52,912 nt of DNA from Dongia mobilis (GTDB taxonomy: Bacteria > Pseudomonadota > Alphaproteobacteria > Dongiales > Dongiaceae), in assembly GCF_945906275.1 (NCBI RefSeq), contig NZ_CAMDRA010000004.1, forward strand, positions 1-52,912, given 5' to 3'. Shown one piece after another: positions 49,863 to 52,912 of the stretch (within the stretch, counting starts at the first letter, position 1; each line of letters opens with the position of its first letter). The position numbers and the translations under genes are program-made. The notes below the pieces were generated by a model. That model did not search any database. It had not been told where the DNA came from and was given only the letters and a program-made list of their open reading frames with translations.

Positions 49863-50728
49863 ACGAGATGGATCCAAGGACGCTTACCGGAAAGACGGTG
49901 GTGGCCGGCGTGTTCGGCTGGCCGATCAATCATTCGCGCTCGCCCCGCCTCCATGGCTATTGGCTGGCGAAATACGGCATCGACGGCGCCTATCTCCCCT
50001 TCGCGACGCGGCCGGAGAACCTGGTCGATGCCATCCGGGCATTACCCAAGCTGGGCTTCAAAGGCGGCAACATCACGCTGCCGCATAAGGAGCGCGCGCT
50101 GGCCGCGGTGGATGACTTGAGCGACGTCGCGCGGCGCATCGGCGCCGTCAACACGCTTGTTGTGCGGGAGGATGGGACGATCCTTGGCGACAATTCGGAT
50201 GGCTACGGCTTCCTGCAGCATCTGATGACAAGCGCCCCGCATTGGCGGGCGGAGGCGGGACCGGCGGTGGTGCTGGGGGCCGGTGGTGCGGCACGCGCCA
50301 TCATCGTGGCGCTCATCGATGCGGGCGTGCCCAAGATCATCCTCACCAACCGCACCGAATCCCGCGCCGACAATCTCGCGCGGGAGCTGGGTGGCGATGT
50401 CAGCGGCCGGATCGAGGTCATTGACTGGACCTTGCGCGAAGCGGCGCTTGAGGGGGCGGGCCTGCTGGTCAACACCACGCAATTGGGCCAGGCGGGACAA
50501 GCGCCGCTGCAGCTCGATTTGCGGCACCTGCCACCCGGCGCCGTGGTCGACGACATCGTCTATGTGCCGCTGGAAACTCCTTTGCTCGCGGCAGCCCGCG
50601 CGCGCGGCAATGCGGTCGTGGACGGCATCGGCATGCTGCTCCACCAAGCGCGCCCCGGCTTCAAGGCCTGGTTCGGAGTCGAGCCGGAGGTGGATGCGGG
50701 CCTGCGGGAGTTTGTACTGCGGGGGTAG
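49859..50728 (+). CDS. aroE: Shikimate dehydrogenase
   Basis: GVFGWPINHSRSPRLHGYWLAKYGIDGAYLPFATRPENL...GGNITLPHKE. Confidence 0.97.
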   Translation: MNEMDPRTLTGKTVVAGVFGWPINHSRSPRLHGYWLAKYGIDGAYLPFATRPENLVDAIRALPKLGFKGGNITLPHKERALAAVDDLSDVARRIGAVNTLVVREDGTILGDNSDGYGFLQHLMTSAPHWRAEAGPAVVLGAGGAARAIIVALIDAGVPKIILTNRTESRADNLARELGGDVSGRIEVIDWTLREAALEGAGLLVNTTQLGQAGQAPLQLDLRHLPPGAVVDDIVYVPLETPLLAAARARGNAVVDGIGMLLHQARPGFKAWFGVEPEVDAGLREFVLRG

Positions 50729-50729
50729 A

Positions 50730-50766
50730 AACTCGTGGGTGGTCCGCCTTCGCGGACCATGACGAT
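50730..50766 (+). repeat. Dispersed hairpin repeat, 'empty' copy
   Basis: ACTCGTGGGTGGTCCGCCTTCGCGGACCATGACGATG. Confidence 0.9.
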
Positions 50767-50801
50767 GAAGGATGCGATCAGGCGCGGCAGGTTGCGCTTC
50801 T

Positions 50802-50906
50802 CCTCCCACCTTCAGGGGGGAGGTCGGGAGGGGGGCCGGTTTCAGTTCCGCTCTCACACAATCATCGCTGAGGCCCCCCACCTAACCTCCCCCTGAAGGT
50901 GGGAGG
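50802..50906. repeat. Large imperfect inverted repeat, about 35-bp arms
   Basis: CCTCCCACCTTCAGGGGGGAGGTcgGGAGGGGGGCC ... GGCCCCCCACCTAACCTCCCCCTGAAGGTGGGAGG. Confidence 0.9.
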
Positions 50907-50939
50907 GACTGCACCGAGGGCGTACACTCGCTTTCGTCA

Positions 50940-50963
50940 GTTGCTGACAGACTCGTGGGTGGT
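50940..50963 (+). repeat. Truncated copy of the hairpin repeat
   Basis: GTTGCTGACAGACTCGTGGGTGGT, then diverges. Confidence 0.75.
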
Positions 50964-51075
50964 AAGTTTATCCGCCGGCACGATTGTGTTGCCGAATCAA
51001 AAACCGGGACAAAAACTCCCATGGAGTTCGAACTCTCGCTGCTTGTGAAGATGCGTGGCGAAGCGGAAAGTCACT

Positions 51076-51786
51076 ATGATTGATAGTCAAGCTGGTGGAA
51101 AAGATGGCCGGCGACATTCCTCGCTGCGCGCGAGAGCAAGGGTGTTTGGCGCAACCATTCTGCTCCTTACAGCTCCCTCCAGCCACGCGGTGGCAGATTT
51201 CTACTGCGATGTAGCTCGTTCAGGTGCGGTAGAGCGTCGCGTGGCAATCGAAAGCAGCTACATTCTTATCGCACCGCGCGATGGCACCAGGTACCTCACT
51301 CTTTATGTTCAATTGCCTGGATTGGGAGGTGCAAAGGCCGAATTTGGAATGCCCGGGTTTGATCCGCAAAAAATTCTAACAGCAAAGAACTACGCCGATC
51401 TTCGCACCAACTCGCTGCTTTCCATTCAACGCAATGGAAAACAGATGGAGCCACTCATCGGTCGGCATCAAGTCGATCCTTCGAGATATCCGGGAAGCTG
51501 GATCGCCTATGAGAACTGCCTCAATTGTGGGTGGGTAATGCTCCTGCCGAAGGGCCGCGAGGCGGATCACTTCCTGGAATGTCCATCGCTGTCGGTGCCA
51601 GAGAAATATGACAGGAGATTTTCCTGCACCGTCTATGAGAACGTCCATGAAATCGGCGTGAGTTTCTCGGTCCCGAAAGTTGCGTTGCAGCACCTTGATG
51701 ATTTTCGCCGCGATGTGAAGACATTTGTCGGAAACCTCATCGCCCGCGGAAGCGAAGTGTGCCGACCTACCAAAAGAGAGATGTGA
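51076..51786 (+). CDS. Hypothetical secreted protein
   Basis: Signal-like FGATILLLTAPSSHAVADFYCDVARSG; no family recognised. Confidence 0.65.
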   Translation: MIDSQAGGKDGRRHSSLRARARVFGATILLLTAPSSHAVADFYCDVARSGAVERRVAIESSYILIAPRDGTRYLTLYVQLPGLGGAKAEFGMPGFDPQKILTAKNYADLRTNSLLSIQRNGKQMEPLIGRHQVDPSRYPGSWIAYENCLNCGWVMLLPKGREADHFLECPSLSVPEKYDRRFSCTVYENVHEIGVSFSVPKVALQHLDDFRRDVKTFVGNLIARGSEVCRPTKREM

Positions 51787-51810
51787 CGTTAGCGCAATGC
51801 TGCTCGCAAA

Positions 51811-51871
51811 CTCGTGGGTGGTCCGCCACAGCCGACGAATGTCGGCATTCGCCGACGGCGGACCATGACGG
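51811..51871 (+). repeat. Dispersed hairpin repeat, 'filled' copy with 26-bp module in apex
   Basis: ACTCGTGGGTGGTCCGCCACA[GCCGACGAATGTCGGCATTCGCCGAC]GGCGGACCATGACG. Confidence 0.93.
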
Positions 51872-51938
51872 TTAATATGAGGACGGCATGTGCTAAGCTA
51901 AACGTAATTCGAGATGCCTTGAGAAGGGACGGCAGAAG

Positions 51939-52178
51939 ATGGGCAAGACAATGCTACGGCGCTTCCTGCGTCTGCTGCTTTTCATTCCTGTGATTATTGC
52001 GCTGGTTGTGGTGGTGAATTTTGTCACCGCCTGGGAGAGACACCTGGATATCGATCTGCCGCGGCGGATAGAAGATGCTTTGATCGTTGTCTTGATGCTT
52101 TGCATCATATTGCTCTGTTACCGGATATTTCGCCGCGATCGGAAGAAGAAACGCAGCGATCCAGTGGACCGTCGATAG
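51939..52178 (+). CDS. Small hypothetical membrane protein
   Basis: Two hydrophobic segments: LLLFIPVIIALVVVVNFVTAW and ALIVVLMLCIILLCYRIF. Confidence 0.55.
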   Translation: MGKTMLRRFLRLLLFIPVIIALVVVVNFVTAWERHLDIDLPRRIEDALIVVLMLCIILLCYRIFRRDRKKKRSDPVDRR

Positions 52179-52190
52179 ATCGTCACTTCG

Positions 52191-52237
52191 TGTTGCCGAC
52201 AAATTCGTGGGTGGTCCGCCTTCGCGGACCATGACGA
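52191..52237 (+). repeat. Dispersed hairpin repeat, 'empty' copy with longest 5' extension
   Basis: TGTTGCCGACAAATTCGTGGGTGGTCCGCCTTCGCGGACCATGACGA. Confidence 0.9.
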
Positions 52238-52259
52238 TTAGGAAACCACCTTGGCCCGC

Positions 52260-52793
52260 TCACTCCCCGAAAATCGCGCGGGTCATTGTGGTGATCGCCG
52301 TCTTGGGGCTGAGGCCGCTTTCCTGCACGAGGCTGCGCCAGGTGTGGAAGCTTAAGGCGAGATGCAGCAGGTGGCGTTGGCGGGTGGGGATGCCGTCGGA
52401 GAGGACCGCCGCCATCCGGTCGAGGTGCGGGGTGACGCGGTGGGCGACGGTCTCGGCGGTCACCGGGTGGTGCTCGGCATCGCGCAGGATTGCGGCCACG
52501 AGTTCGGCGTTGCGGCCGTACCAGTCATAAAGCGCGCCGAGGCCCTTCACCAATCTCGTCTTGGGGTCAGCGATCCCGTGCCAGCTTTCCGCATCCGGCA
52601 TGGGGTCCCGTTCCTGCAGCAGCCCGGAACAGGCGCAGAAGAGGCCGCGATCGTCCGGGAAATGGGCATAATAGGTGTGGCGCTGGACGCCGGCGCGCTC
52701 GGCGATCATGCTGACCGTGGTGCGGGCCGGGCCGATCGTGCCGTGAAGATGGAGGGCCGCCTCGATGTAAGCGCCGGAGCAATAATCCCTCAC
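52260..52793 (-). CDS. TetR/AcrR-family transcriptional regulator
   Basis: ALHLHGTIGPARTTVSMIAERAGVQRHTYYAHFPDDRGLFCAC (TetR HTH). Confidence 0.92.
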   Translation of the reverse strand: MRDYCSGAYIEAALHLHGTIGPARTTVSMIAERAGVQRHTYYAHFPDDRGLFCACSGLLQERDPMPDAESWHGIADPKTRLVKGLGALYDWYGRNAELVAAILRDAEHHPVTAETVAHRVTPHLDRMAAVLSDGIPTRQRHLLHLALSFHTWRSLVQESGLSPKTAITTMTRAIFGE

Positions 52794-52912
52794 TGAAGCG
52801 GCCGGATAATCTGGTTGCGCCGGAGTAAAAGTCCGGCAGCAGATAGCCTTTTGCCTGATTGGCGGAAGGCGGAGGGATGAAGGGCGTGGAGTTATATGGA
52901 CGGGTTCGCCAT

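Noticed and set aside
50730-52237. Integron attC sites or a CRISPR array
   Set aside because: No attC core sites (RYYYAAC/GTTRRRY pair) seen, and repeat spacing is gene-sized and irregular with no short unique spacers

Overview
This 52.9 kb window is GC-rich alphaproteobacterial chromosome, probably Rhodospirillales-like (lineage is inferred from gene content). It looks like the replication-origin/centromere domain. Recognisable blocks: hslUV; hisB-hisH-(GNAT)-hisA-hisF-hisE; bactofilin; pfkB kinase; typA; two porin paralogs flanking yggS; leuS-lptE-holA; parB-parA-rsmG-mnmG-mnmE with two perfect 16-bp parS sites; hemH-hemJ-rho; ribB under an FMN riboswitch; ogt-hemE; ppsR(DUF299)-maf-aroE. 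The hemE/ppsR intergenic region is a strong oriC candidate, with a perfect DnaA box plus near-matches and nine GANTC sites in 338 bp. Least expected observations: (1) a 26-bp mini-hairpin (GCCGACGAATGTCGGCATTCGCCGAC) sitting in the apex of four hairpins with at least three different stem sequences, with 'filled' and 'empty' versions of one stem within 400 bp; (2) two orphan genes after aroE bracketed by same-orientation copies of that hairpin repeat, a cassette-like layout; (3) an apparent one-base deletion in the signal peptide of one porin paralog; (4) several unrelated 12-21 bp tandem duplications or triplications that start at or next to stop codons. The left edge carries the N-terminus of an IS1380-like transposase. 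No CRISPR array, tRNA or rRNA was recognised. All calls come from reading the sequence and the supplied ORF track; no database search was run.
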